64,000 nucleotides of DNA, taken from assembly GCA_028551475.1 (NCBI GenBank), contig CM052362.1:6509354-6573353 (forward strand), in the 5' to 3' direction. This document shows positions 33,264-43,976 of the stretch, piece by piece. This DNA comes from Casuarina equisetifolia (Eukaryota > Streptophyta > Magnoliopsida > Fagales > Casuarinaceae). Under the pieces are notes generated by a model that was given only the letters and a program-made list of their open reading frames with translations, was not told the origin of the DNA and ran no database searches. Each line of letters starts with the position of its first letter. The stretch's first letter is position 1. The position numbers and the translations under genes are program-made.

Positions 33264-33748
33264 GGAGTTAAGAGTTTGTAGATTTTTTTTTTAAAAGGAA
33301 AAATAGGGGCAGTACCCTAACGTACTTTGTTTACAAGGTTGGGAAGACAAGCTTGTAGATTAAATAAACATTTAGCGTTTGTTGTTTCTGCTACGAGCTT
33401 CCTGGAATGCTATGCGTGGAAGTTATGGTAGGATTGGAATTATTTCTTCACCAGCAAAGTAACGACCTAAACACATGAATTAAAACAAAACAAAAAATTG
33501 AAAAAAAAAAAAAGAAGAAGAAATTGCAAGTATTAAGTAATATTATTAACTCCAAATAACCATCCACAGATTAAGTAGAAGAAAACGATTGTTAGTTTTC
33601 TCTTTTTCATGACTTTTATTTTTCTTGAAGCAATCGAAAGAGCGAGTTACATTTCTCAACTCAAAAGAACATTAGGTTCTCTCATCCTAGTAGTCTAAAT
33701 TCATGTTCAAGTTAGAAAAATCATTGGGGAAAAAAGGGAGAGAAAATC
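33264..33748. other. 3' flank shared with 43690-43976
   Basis: Between the converging SCPL gene and the B3 pseudogene. GGATTGGAATTATTTCTTCACC and the following 280 bases recur before the B3 gene at 43977, showing that an SCPL 3' end plus B3 unit was copied together. Confidence 0.75.
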
Positions 33749-34573
33749 CTAAAGCTTGATTAGGGCCAAACAAGGCTTGTGATCAACTCTAAAGGACCGA
33801 ACTTGAATGAGATTGCCTGACCTCAACCTATTCTTGTGCACTTCATCTTTCCACGGAGTAGTTATTACCTAAGTTCCACTTCTTTAAGAAAATTGCCAAC
33901 TCCCTAAGGTTTGGCTCTATCAATGGCAATTCCAGGCCTTTGAAATGTATCACATCCTCTGCTTTCATTTCCAAAAGAACTTCCTCCTCTTGGGTAAGAA
34001 ATTCTGCCATCATTTTGGCCCCTTGGAATGGAAAGCCTATCATGAGAATTCTTCATGTTAGTGTCAATCAATTTCTTCTTAATCACCGGCTTCATGTCCC
34101 CACCATTCAGTTCCCTGATTTTGTCCTTGAATTCAATTGGCATACAAAGTCGTTCCTCCAAGACTGCTTGCCTGATCTCTATTAGGTTGTTCCCCTGAGT
34201 CTTGGGTTTCTTAAATTTTCCTTCTTGTTGACTATTATTCATGTTTCCAGAATTCTTAGGTGCAATCAATAGGTTATTTTTGGGACAATAAATCCTCACC
34301 ACCTTCTTCTTCTGCCATGCCTCTTTAGTGTCAAAACACGAAGGCGCAACAACTCTCTTTTTTTGGTAGAATTCAAACAAGTCCACCAAAATCCTTTTGG
34401 TGAGCATTGCATCTTCTTCATCCCTATCTTTAGCAATTACTTTCATTTCATTCCTCATTTTGTTGAAGGACTTACATATCTCAGGATTATCGATCCTGAA
34501 GTCATCAAGCGTGATGATCTTTCTTCTTTTTAATGGCTTTTCAAAAGAGTTTCAAAATTTTCTTTTCTTTCAT
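33749..34573 (-). pseudogene. B3 domain (DUF313-type) pseudogene
   Basis: Reverse-strand sequence aligns over its whole length with the two intact B3 genes at 40622 and 43977. The ATG is at 34573. Four extra bases within the first 50 shift the frame and give an early TGA. The proper frame (KRRKIITLDDFRIDN) then runs to SHDRLSIPRG, where another frameshift occurs. The rest (EFLTQEEEVLLEMKAEDVIH, LPLIEPNLRE, FLKKWNLG) is in a second frame, and the part equivalent to SCSYxLSTPW is disrupted. Not expected to give a working DNA-binding protein. Confidence 0.92.
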
Positions 34574-34589
34574 TACAGAAAATATATTT

Positions 34590-35490
34590 GAGAATTAAGA
34601 GTAAGTACCAAACAAAGAGAGACCCCACGAGCTCATTATGAAAAGAAAAGAAAAACTATGAACTTGATTCTTGCATCTTCTTCTACCAATATATAATTTC
34701 AAGCACCATGAACTTGATTAGATGTGGAGAGGACTTGGGGTGCCGCACTCCATAAGCTCCCTTATGTGTAGCGATCCTGGGGAAAGGTTCTTAGGAGGTG
34801 GAATCATTTATGCTTCTTTAAGTTCAGAATACCAAGCTTCAATCGGTTGTTTCTCAAACTTACATAACTCCTGACTATCTTCTGGTGGGAGGGGTTGTTC
34901 ACCCAACTGCGCCTTTTGTATCTTTAGTATAGTTTTGTTTCTTACAGCCCCGCTTCTTTTGCCTTAGCTGCCATGGCACCAAATACCCGATCCCATGTAT
35001 AATGAGGAATAAGGCCCCTCTTCATTGTAGTCCTCATCCGACTCCAACCAATTATCCCAGCATAGATATGCAAGTATCTTTCAACATCCATTGGTTGTTA
35101 TTCATATCTTTACAATTTGATATTGATTGTTTCATTGGATCTTTTATGCTTATGAGTCAGTATCTAAGACTAGGACCTTGGTTTAGTACTAAGCCAAGGT
35201 GACTAGATGATGAATGATTAGATAATCATGGCACTTTGATCAGCTTGACAACAAGTATGATGCAATGATCTAGTTTTCAAACAACCAAAAGTTTGAAACA
35301 ATTACCAAAAAGAAATTAGAATCTGGCGTGATCTTTTGAAGATAAGGAAAAAAAAAATGACAAAATAGGCTGCATTTACCCAGTTTGAGAAAAGAAATTA
35401 ATTAATTAGGTGCAATAATGTCTCTTACGGTTTTAGAGGATTAAAAAAATTAAAAGCTAGAAACCCACATGATTTTGACTGGAATTGACA
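34590..35490. other. Non-coding DNA with an unrecognised possible gene relic
   Basis: 34680-35070 is less AT-rich. A reverse-strand frame reads AQLGEQPLPPEDSQELCKFE between stops. I do not recognise it, and the frame is short and broken. Confidence 0.25.
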
Positions 35491-35494
35491 AAGG

Positions 35495-36265
35495 AAGGTT
35501 GGGTGAAAAGGGTAGGTATACCCACGTGCCAACCCGTCATCGAGGGTAGTTTTAGTCTTTTCCGTTTAATAAGTGATCGGATTAAACTCTGGAGGGCGAC
35601 AGTGCAACCGGTGGTTTGGAACATGCTGTCAATTATTGATGATTTTATTTTCACCATTATCCCAAAGTTAAAACTCCAATTTGCTTGTTATTGCTAAAAT
35701 TGAATTACAACATTTTTTAAAGTCTTACTTGAATTTTTTTAAAGAAAAAATGACCTTTTTTAATTGATTTTTAGATTAAAAATAATAATTTTTAAATAAT
35801 TATCATAATACTAATTAGAGTTTTATCATATTTTATTTTTAAAAGGCATATACTACTCAAAGTGTATGATTAATATTACATATTTGATAGACAAATTCTT
35901 TTAAGATTAAAGTTGATAAAAACATAATTCCTAGTAGCTTACCCTTCCATAGAGTCTAAGCCCCCATGGATTAATGGCACATAAAGGGATTAATAGCTAA
36001 GAGTTTGAGACACCCTCCTCTCCAAATAAATTCCCTAGACCCTCACCTAATTAAAAGAAAAAATGATGAATACATGTTATAATTGAATATGTTTTGGAAA
36101 AAAATAAATATTATTATGGAAAGTAATTCTTTATAAAAATAAAAAAAGATATGATCTTTGATTATTATTTGAAAAAAAATTATTTAGATTATATTTTTAG
36201 CTTTCTTACATAATATTATAGTTTAAGATAAGATTTATCTTAAACACGGATTTTAACACTAACTA
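35495..36265. repeat. SCPL-type upstream block C (third version)
   Basis: Related to 27340-28210: GTATACCCACGTGCCAACCC, GAACATGCTGTCAATTATTG, GATAAAAACATAATT. At about 36255 it breaks into intron 9 sequence of the SCPL gene. Confidence 0.75.
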
Positions 36266-37692
36266 GTTTACTTCTACCTGCAAAACTTCAACTATGTATT
36301 AGCATACATATAGTCAAATGATGATAGGGTTCAAGATGCTTTGCACATTCATCAAGTTTGTAAATTTTTAGTGGCAATTAATGTGTTTGTATGATAATAT
36401 TATTTATTATGTGATTTTATAATGAAAACATGGTACTGTGTTGGACTGAAAGAGGTGCAACAAGACTTTATCATACACAAAAGATATCTTTCGTGTGATT
36501 GATATTCCTCGATTTCTCAGTACATTAGACTTAACAATCCTAGTGGAGAGGTAATCCATTTACTATTGATTTACATGATTCTAATGTAAGAGCATATATA
36601 TATCTTTCTTTGAAATAGCTAATAAAAGATAGCATAAAAATATTATCATGTCATTCACATAAAGTATTAAATATATTAAATGATATCCAAGAAAATAAAT
36701 AATCACGGTGTTACACAATAAGGTCATTATTTCTAGTTCTTTTCCTCAGTAAAATTTTAATGAAAGTTGTAGTTATACAATAATCTTAATTTTAAAGGTT
36801 TAATGAATTTTAATTATAAGTTTACATAATCTAAAATTAGAAACTCAGCATTAAGATTGCATAGAAGATGGAAGTCATAAATTTCTTCACAAAATTTTGT
36901 GATTGGATTAATATATAAATCAAAAGAAAAATTCAAAATTTATTATTCTACCCTTCTATTTATCGAAAGTCAAATAGATTTTTGTAAAAAGCTGCTTAAC
37001 TAATAAAAGATATTATCCATTATTAAACAACCACTCTTCTATAAGATGTAATTACACTTCCCTTGTACAAGAATATTAATCATCCCTCGTGTTACAAGAA
37101 TATAAGAAACTTTGATTTTATTTTTTCCTTCTCTATAAAGATGTTAGAATTTGAGATGAGATTACAATTTATACAATGATTTTTATTTTAAAAAAATAAG
37201 TGCAATTATAAATTACAACTCATTTAAAACAAAACGCTTACCCCAAGAATTCTAAAGTTATTTATATTGCTTAAGAATCAATTTCATACAAAAAAGAATT
37301 TTGATTTTTGTCTTTAAACACAAACATCCACGTACGAACGTATATTGACCCTCAAATTTCTTGATCCTAATCAATGTTTATTCGAATTGAGCTAAACACA
37401 TGTCGACTAATTCCATACAAAATCAAAGTTTAGGAATTGGTTTAATAATTTTTCTCTAATAATGAACAGCGGTGCAATAAACCTCACGATCTTAATTAAT
37501 TTCACAGTCCTTGACTCTCGATTCAAAACTTGACTCTTTAATTGCTCCAACATACTCGTCACTAAAGATTTTCCTTTCGCTGCAGCGGTGACCGCGACAT
37601 GGTTGTTCCCTTTGTGGGCACAGTGAAGTGGATAAAGTCTCTTAACTTGACCATTGACGTCGACTGGAGACCTTAGCTCGTTGATGGCCAAA
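36266..37692 (+). pseudogene. SCPL pseudogene C: exons 10-12 only
   Basis: Exon 10-like 36284-36355 has lost its acceptor (CAG to CAA) and carries TAG in place of Trp. Exon 11-like 36432-36550 has lost its acceptor (CAG to CAT) and has a TGA. Exon 12-like 37586-37692 ([20 protein letters not shown]) has CCTTAG where the intact gene has CCTTGG, and breaks off at GATGGCC. Exons 1-9 and 13-14 are missing. The intron 11 equivalent is retained at about 0.9 kb. Confidence 0.9.
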
Positions 37693-40621
37693 AACCGATA
37701 CTTGCCGGCAACCAAAGATCAAAGTGCAAAACAAACAAAGAACGTAATCAAACTAACAGAAAGAAGCATTGGATATGAATACTGGTTAAAATTGGAGAAC
37801 TAAAATCAGCAAAGCCTTAATCCCAAGTAACTGGGATAAGCTACATCCTCCCTCTTGCAATACTCTGCTATTTCTAGGGTCAGGTCTCCACTCACCTTCC
37901 CAACAATTATGCCTCTTTAGTTTCGGCAAATTTAAGGCTCTCAATGATATGTTTGCTTTGTGGGTATGACTCTGCGCAAACAATTCTCTCTTTTTCTGAT
38001 TGTAATCATCACACTCAAAACAATCCAGGAAATTGCTGTAAATTCCACCCATGAACCAAAACAGAAAGCCGGAGACACTATTAGGCTTAAGGACATACAG
38101 CAAAGAAATAACTGAATAGCAACTTTTGTGATGGTTCTCTCAGAGATGGCTCCATTAATTCTAGGTGAGTAATGACTACTATCAAGAAGAAGTCATAAAG
38201 AGGAAGAATCAGGAAATTATATCCCCGCAGTGAAAGAAGAAGTCATAAAGATTTCTTTTACAGGTATGGCATTGACTCTTACTAAGATTTGTGGGAATAT
38301 CATTCATAATCAAATGAAATAGGATCCGAATAGAAATGAACCAACGTGATCAGGGGTCAGTAGGAATCATAAACCAGTCCACTTCCATTTCCAGCAAACA
38401 AACCGTTGACCAAGTACACCATTTGATACAGTGCAGAGAGCAAAAGATAGAACGGCGAACTTTGACATCAACATCAGCATCAGCAACTGCCGCAATGAGA
38501 AGCTTTTCCACACGCTGCAGGGAGCCACAATACCGGTTAGCAAAGAAGAATATTTGAATTAACAGACACCACATATGCAAGATCAAGCCACAAAAGAACA
38601 CTGAAAGGGATATTAAATAAGATCCAAAATCCAGGACCATGGACTTATAACAAAAATTGAGATATCTAATTTCTTGAAGTAGTTAAAGCTTTCCCTTAAT
38701 ATACCACAACTGAAACCCCACCAGTATGCATGAAAGAAGTCATATCCACAACAGATAATCATATTCTTTTTAAACCTGCTTGTTGTTTGTCAATACAATC
38801 CTTGTAATTAGTTTTTAAGCATATTCAGATGATAAACCAAAGCTTCAAAGGATTTTTCATTGAATGAAGATTCATACGTTGTATTTCCATGTACATGTGG
38901 TAAATATAAGATATAAAGTTCAAAGTGTCAAATTAAACCGAATTAAACAAATTGAGGAAAGCCAATATGAACTGTCACATGGACTAATCTTTGCCTTCAA
39001 AAAGATCTATGTATTTCTTTCAAACCATATAAATGCAACAGAATCATAGTCCAATAAAACCAACGAAACTCCTTTACTAAATTTTCTAGCTCAGGCAGCA
39101 AGCGTATTAGCCATAAAATTGTACGGTACTCAAACTCCACAGAACGGAGACCAAATACAAAAGTACATGAGGTATCAGAAGATAAAGGAGAAGATGATCA
39201 CTGATTTCACCTCTTCTATTGCACATATATAACTGATTCTAAAGAAAACATAAAATTATACATGTACATCCTTAGAGTATTCTCCCATATACTCATTGTT
39301 CACTTGAGCTTCTCTAAATCATTATTACTTAATCCCAAAAAATAAAGCACCAGCTAAGACTAAAATTTCTACAACCACAAGATGCGGGTTACAGCAGTCA
39401 ACAGAGAACTCTAAGCTCCAACCCACACTAAAAAATGAAACCTTAGACGACACAACAACAAACCAAATTGTCCTACACAGAAACTATTCCAACCAGAGAA
39501 TACAGGCTCAAATAAAAACTCTCAACACAAACTTATAATGCAAAGCACATGAAAGAGCACTTTTCACGAACACTTGGTTTTGTGTCCTGAACTCAAATAT
39601 TTTCTCATTTTATATTTTAATTTTTATATAGTCATGTCTCTTTAAATGAAGCATGTACCTACTGCAGGACAAATCCAGAACTATTTTACTAGAAACTAAT
39701 TACTGCTAGGGCAGAAACAAAATGCCTGCTTAATAAATCTCTTAAGTTGTAACAGCAGCTCTTTCAACGAAGGGAATTGGATGAACTTTCACCCAATATT
39801 TTTTTTTGATCCCTTTTGCTTAGGGAATGAGTTTCACTGTTCTTGCTAATTTGATAGCTTAAACAACTTATTCGATATGCCTTCTTAAACTCGTTTTTTC
39901 TCCCATTCCTTTCCAGCATCAAATCAACTTGTACATCTTATTTAACTTCCAAAATATAATACTCTCTTCGAACCACACCCTTGAAAACTATACAAAAGTT
40001 AAAAGATATCAAATCAACTATCCCCAGTCTCGGACCAAACAGACAAATCCCAATTCCAATATAGCAGATCTCTACCAATCATGCAACTAGAAACTATTCC
40101 TCACTAATTCATATATAGCAACTATTACTCTTTCTTTAAAGCAATACGAAATGGTGAAGAGAATAACTCTGGAAGACAATCCCAGCATACCATACATCAT
40201 GCCAAGGAAAGGATGCTACTACCATCCCTAACTTCATGAAGATGTTGTTAACAAACACATCTCACCTGCTCATAATACTTCTCCATAAACTCAGCCCACA
40301 TGGATTCCACACATCAAGTTTTCCAACCATGTGCTTTACCCATATTGCAAAATAACAAATCAAGCTAATTCCATTTAAAGCAGCTTGATGCTTTTTTCCA
40401 CCCCACACATACCTAACTCAAATGTTGCTTTACATTTCGTAAAATCAAGCCATTCACATTTCAATACGAATTGTTTTGTATTTCCATTCACTAATTCAGT
40501 ACAAAGTTAGATTTCCTAACTCCCTAAGGTTCGGATGAAGAACATTAGATTCTGTCATCCGAATAGTCTAAACTCAAGATCAAGTTAGAAAAATCATAGG
40601 GGAAAAAGGAGAGAGAAAATC
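37693..40621. other. Non-coding DNA around a TOR-like exon fragment
   Basis: Starts exactly where SCPL pseudogene C breaks. Reverse-strand frame 37786-38103 (for example KRHNCWEGEWRPDPRNSRV) is open but not recognised. The remainder (38600-40600) is AT-rich with no gene seen, possibly intron sequence carried along with the exon. Confidence 0.4.
38431..38514 (-). pseudogene. Isolated TOR-kinase-like HEAT-repeat exon fragment
   Basis: Reverse strand, after a splice-acceptor-like CCCTGCAG, 28 codons include VEKLLIAAVADADV and VRRSIFCSLH. This closely resembles the HEAT region of plant TARGET OF RAPAMYCIN (VEKLLIAAVADADVTVR-SIF-SL), except for two extra residues after DADV. The following sequence does not continue TOR. 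Judged a duplicated gene fragment. The resemblance is from memory of the family, so moderate certainty. Confidence 0.5.
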
Positions 40622-41458
40622 CTAAAGCTTGATTAGGGCTAAACAGGGCTTGTGATCAACTCTAAAGGACCAAACTTGAACGCGATTGCCTGACTTCAGC
40701 CCATTCCTGTGCACTACTTCTTTCCACGGGGTGCTCAGCATGTAAGAGCAGCTGTTACCTAGTTTCCACTTCTTTAAAAAAATTGCCGACTCCCTAAGGT
40801 TTGGCTCTATCAACGGCAGTTCCAAGCCTTTTAAATGTATGCCATCCTCTGCTTTCATCTCCAAAACAACTTGCTCATCTTGGGTAAGAAATTCAGTCAT
40901 CATTTGGCCCCTTGGAATGGAAAGCCTGTCGTGAGAATTCTTCATGTCGGTGTCAGTCAAATTCTTCTGAATCACAAGCTTCACGTCCCCACCATTCAGT
41001 TGCATGATCTTTTCCCTGAATGCAGTTGGCATACAGAGCGGTCGTTCCAGCGCTGCTTGCCTCACCTCTATCGGTTTCTTCCCCTGAGTTTTGGGTTTCT
41101 TCGATTTTTCTTCTTGTGGACTGTGATTCTTGTTTCCAGAATTCTTGGGCGCAATTACCAGGTTATTTCTAGGACGATAAATCTTCACCAAGTTCTTCTT
41201 CTCCCCTGCCTCTCCGGTGCCACGACCTGAAACTGCAGCAGCTCTCTTTTTCCGGCAGAATTCAAACAAGCCCTCCAGAACCCTCTTGGTGAGCATTGAG
41301 TCTTCTTCATCCCTGTCTTTAGCCACTGCTCTGATCTCGTCCCTCATTTTGTTAAATGACCCACATATCTCAGGGTTATCACTCCTCAGATCATCAAGTG
41401 TGATGATCTTTCTTCTTTTTGATGGACTTTCCAAGAGAGTTGCAGGGATTTCTTTCAT
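40622..41458 (-). CDS. B3 domain-containing protein, DUF313 type, 278 residues (copy 1)
   Basis: Single-exon frame from ATG 41458 to TAG 40622. The N-terminal third is basic and has a likely nuclear signal (SPSKRRKIITLDDLRSDNPE). A lysine-rich linker (EEKSKKPKTQGKKPIEVRQ) follows. The C-terminal half (about 140-278) is a plant-specific B3 fold of the DUF313 class: DVKLVIQKNLTDTDMKNSHD, RLSIPRGQ, FLKKWKLGNS, SYMLSTPWKEVV and QVWSFRVDHKPCLALI. B3 proteins bind DNA in the nucleus; targets of this class are mostly unknown. It aligns without gaps to the copy at 43977, about 54 of 278 residues differing by eye. Length and lack of introns are typical for the class. Confidence 0.9.
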   Translation of the reverse strand: MKEIPATLLESPSKRRKIITLDDLRSDNPEICGSFNKMRDEIRAVAKDRDEEDSMLTKRVLEGLFEFCRKKRAAAVSGRGTGEAGEKKNLVKIYRPRNNLVIAPKNSGNKNHSPQEEKSKKPKTQGKKPIEVRQAALERPLCMPTAFREKIMQLNGGDVKLVIQKNLTDTDMKNSHDRLSIPRGQMMTEFLTQDEQVVLEMKAEDGIHLKGLELPLIEPNLRESAIFLKKWKLGNSCSYMLSTPWKEVVHRNGLKSGNRVQVWSFRVDHKPCLALIKL

Positions 41459-41865
41459 TATGGAACAGGAAAGGAAAACTACAAAACTTGATTATTGGGT
41501 CTTCTTCTTCTACCAATTTATTAGACGAATTTCTTAGCAGATCTCCTAATCCTTATAGTACTGGGAGAAGCATAGGCAGGTTCCACCGCCTTAAACCCCA
41601 ACGGCAAGACGGAAATTCAATTTCAAGTATAATTACCATGGTGCCCTCAGCTCTTCTTTTGTCGCGTGCGAACGGGGGTTTTTTTTTTTTTAATGTTTGT
41701 TTATTGAAAATTTATCGCTGTTAAAAAGAAATCTGTTGACTTATTTTAATTGTAATATTATAAAAAATTTTATTTTATTAAAAAATAAAAGAATATTTCT
41801 TTCTTATAAAAAAGTTCAAATGAGATTTTCATTTTGTGATACTTCTACCATATTATTTTTAATAG
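41459..41865. other. Upstream region of B3 copy 1
   Basis: The part 41505-41640 (GGACGGAAATTCAA-like block, AGTATAATTAC) also precedes the B3 copy at 43977 (44940-45065). No separate gene seen. Confidence 0.6.
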
Positions 41866-42666
41866 ATATTCAAATCCTATTATATAATACTACTAAGTAA
41901 TAATATCTAGATATACAACCTACTTGTTAGTTATTGCTGTAACTACTTTTTAGTAGTGTAATATAAGTTGGATTGAAACTCACATACGTTGATTACAAAT
42001 CATTTATTTTAACTCATATAAATTTGATATTAAATTCAATTCAACTATTAAATGAGTAAAGCTTAAATAAAAAATTAAATTCTTTTATGCAATGATCCAA
42101 ATTCATAATTATATATGAAGAATAAAAATATTTATTAAATTAATTATAAATAAATTTAATGGTAATGGTAATGGTAATCATACATTAACGTTACTTAACC
42201 AGCTAACTTAGTAGTGAGTTAAGGATTTCAAACATGAAGTTTAGAGTTCCACACTAACTCTAATGATATTCAAATCCTATTATATAATACTACTAAATAA
42301 TGATATCTAGATATACAACCTACCAATTAGTTATTGTTGTAACTACCTTTTAGTAGTGTAATATAAGTTGGATTGAAACTCACATAGGTTGATTACAAAT
42401 CATTTATTTCAGCTCATATAAATTTGATATTAAATTCAATTCAGCTATTAAATGAGGAAAGCTTGAATAAAAAATTAAATTCCTTTATGCAATGAGCCAT
42501 ATTCATAAATATTGTATATGAAGAATAAACATATTTATTAAATTAATTATAATAATTTTAATGATAATAATAATGTCATACCTTAAAGTTATTTAGCCAG
42601 TTAACTTAGTAGTGAATTAGTAAGATTTTCAAACATGAAGTTTGGAGTTTCACACCAACTCTAATG
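41866..42666. repeat. Tandem direct repeat, two units of 400 bp
   Basis: ATATTCAAATCCTATTATAT begins at 41866 and again at 42266, and both units end with CTAATG. The second unit lacks the (GGTAAT)3 run of the first (42161-42178). A third, more divergent version lies at 45282-45590, upstream of B3 copy 2. Non-coding and AT-rich. Confidence 0.92.
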
Positions 42667-43408
42667 AACTTGAATGTCCAAAGTCATAATAGCTTAATAG
42701 AACATAATAGTACTAACTAATGTCATCTTATGCTTTTACATTAAAAAAAAAAAGAGAAAGAACAAGAAAAAAGCACTACCATAAATAAAAAGTAATGCAG
42801 TTACATTATTTTCAAACTTCTTTTGTTATAGGACTTCACAATCTATAGAGAAAAGAACTTTCCTATCTCCCCATAAATGAAAAGTAATGCAGTAACATTA
42901 TTTCCAATCAGCATTTTCATTGAATGATCAAGAAGCAATCTTTACATCTCTAAAAAACTGGCATCTACCAAATGCAAATCTTTTTCTTTCTACACCCAGT
43001 AACCAGTAACCAGTAACCAGTAACCAGAACAAGCACGTGCAATATTGCTTGATGTTGTAAGTACCAAAGAAATATTAGTGTTACAAATAACGCAAAAGAC
43101 CTATATGTTAAGTTTTGTATTTTCTAAATATAGAAGGACAAACATTGCTTCAAGCATCCTTCATCATTAAAAGTCTAGTTTTGAGTCTTGTATTTTCTTG
43201 ACAGTCTTACAAATAAGCATATCTTGCATAAATAAAACAGATCATACATCCCCTACTTCCATGAGCCAATTGATGCAATTAAGTTAAACATTAGGTGATG
43301 CCAAGCATAGGTCTATAAGCTCAAATCTACAAGCCAAAAAGTGTAGAAAGAAAAACTTAAATACAAAGCGTAGAAAACAAACTTTGCTGATGGAGTAGGA
43401 AACTCATT
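42667..43408 (-). pseudogene. Fragment copied from the PKP1-like gene: introns 4 and 3 plus the end of exon 3
   Basis: 42664-42745 resembles 47508-47570 (intron 4). 42825-43408 resembles 48519-49050 (intron 3 and the last 25 or so bases of exon 3, TTTGCTGATGGAGTAGG). Exon 4 is missing, and the order and orientation are those of the source gene 5 kb away. No coding value. Confidence 0.85.
42996..43028. repeat. (CAGTAAC)n microsatellite, about 4.5 units
   Basis: Seven-base unit repeated. The source locus (near 48697) has only about one unit (AATAACCAGTG), so the expansion happened after the copy was made. Confidence 0.85.
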
Positions 43409-43690
43409 AACAACAGAAATCGTCCTTTTTCAATGCAGTCCTCCTCGTCCTTTTTTCTCATTCTATTTTCTTGTACAATTGTCATTAATCTCTGTTGATA
43501 AAATTTGCAGAGAGCGAGCATCATCTTTGTTGATGCGCCTGTTGGCACTGGTTTCTCCTAGTCCAAAACTAGGAGACTGGCAGTCCTTAAATTCAGAATT
43601 AGCTGAAAATCTTATCAATACCTAAGGAAGGTGCGTAAAAATTCATGCTTCAGGAAGGACAACCTTTGTACTTTTATGACAGATAGCAGG
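43409..43690 (+). pseudogene. SCPL pseudogene fragment D (intron 2/3 pieces and exon 4)
   Basis: Exon 4-like 43511-43630 reads [15 protein letters not shown], then TAG where the intact gene has TAT. It is 3 bp shorter than the intact 123-bp exon. The preceding 100 bases join intron 2-type (GTCCTTTTTCAA) to intron 3-type sequence. The 5' join is to exon 3 of the PKP1-like fragment. Confidence 0.88.
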
Positions 43691-43976
43691 ATTGGAATTA
43701 TTTCTTCACCAACATAAAAAAAAAAAAAAAAAAAAAAAACTTGCAAACAAAGAAGAAATTGCAAAAGCTAAGTAACATTATTCACTCCATATAACTATCC
43801 GCAAATATTAAGTACAAGAGTTTTCTCTATTTTCATGACTTCTATTTGTCATGAGAAAATCTAAAAGGCAAAGTTACATTTCTCAATTCAGAAGAACATT
43901 AGGTTCTTTCATCCCAGTAGTCTAAATCCTATGTTCAAGTCAGAAAAATCACAGGGGAAAAAGGGGAGAGAAAATC
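43691..43976. other. 3' flank shared with 33430-33748
   Basis: GGATTGGAATTATTTCTTCACCA, a poly-A run of about 24 (near 43715), and the region before the B3 stop match the SCPL/B3 interval at 33430-33748. Confidence 0.8.

Noticed and set aside
40835..41230. Forward frames opposite the B3 genes (also 44190-44474)
   Set aside because: Shadows of the reverse-strand B3 coding regions. They recur only because the B3 genes are duplicates.
42996..43028. Telomere-like interstitial repeat
   Set aside because: The 7-base unit CAGTAAC is not the plant telomere unit TTTAGGG. It is a local microsatellite expansion.
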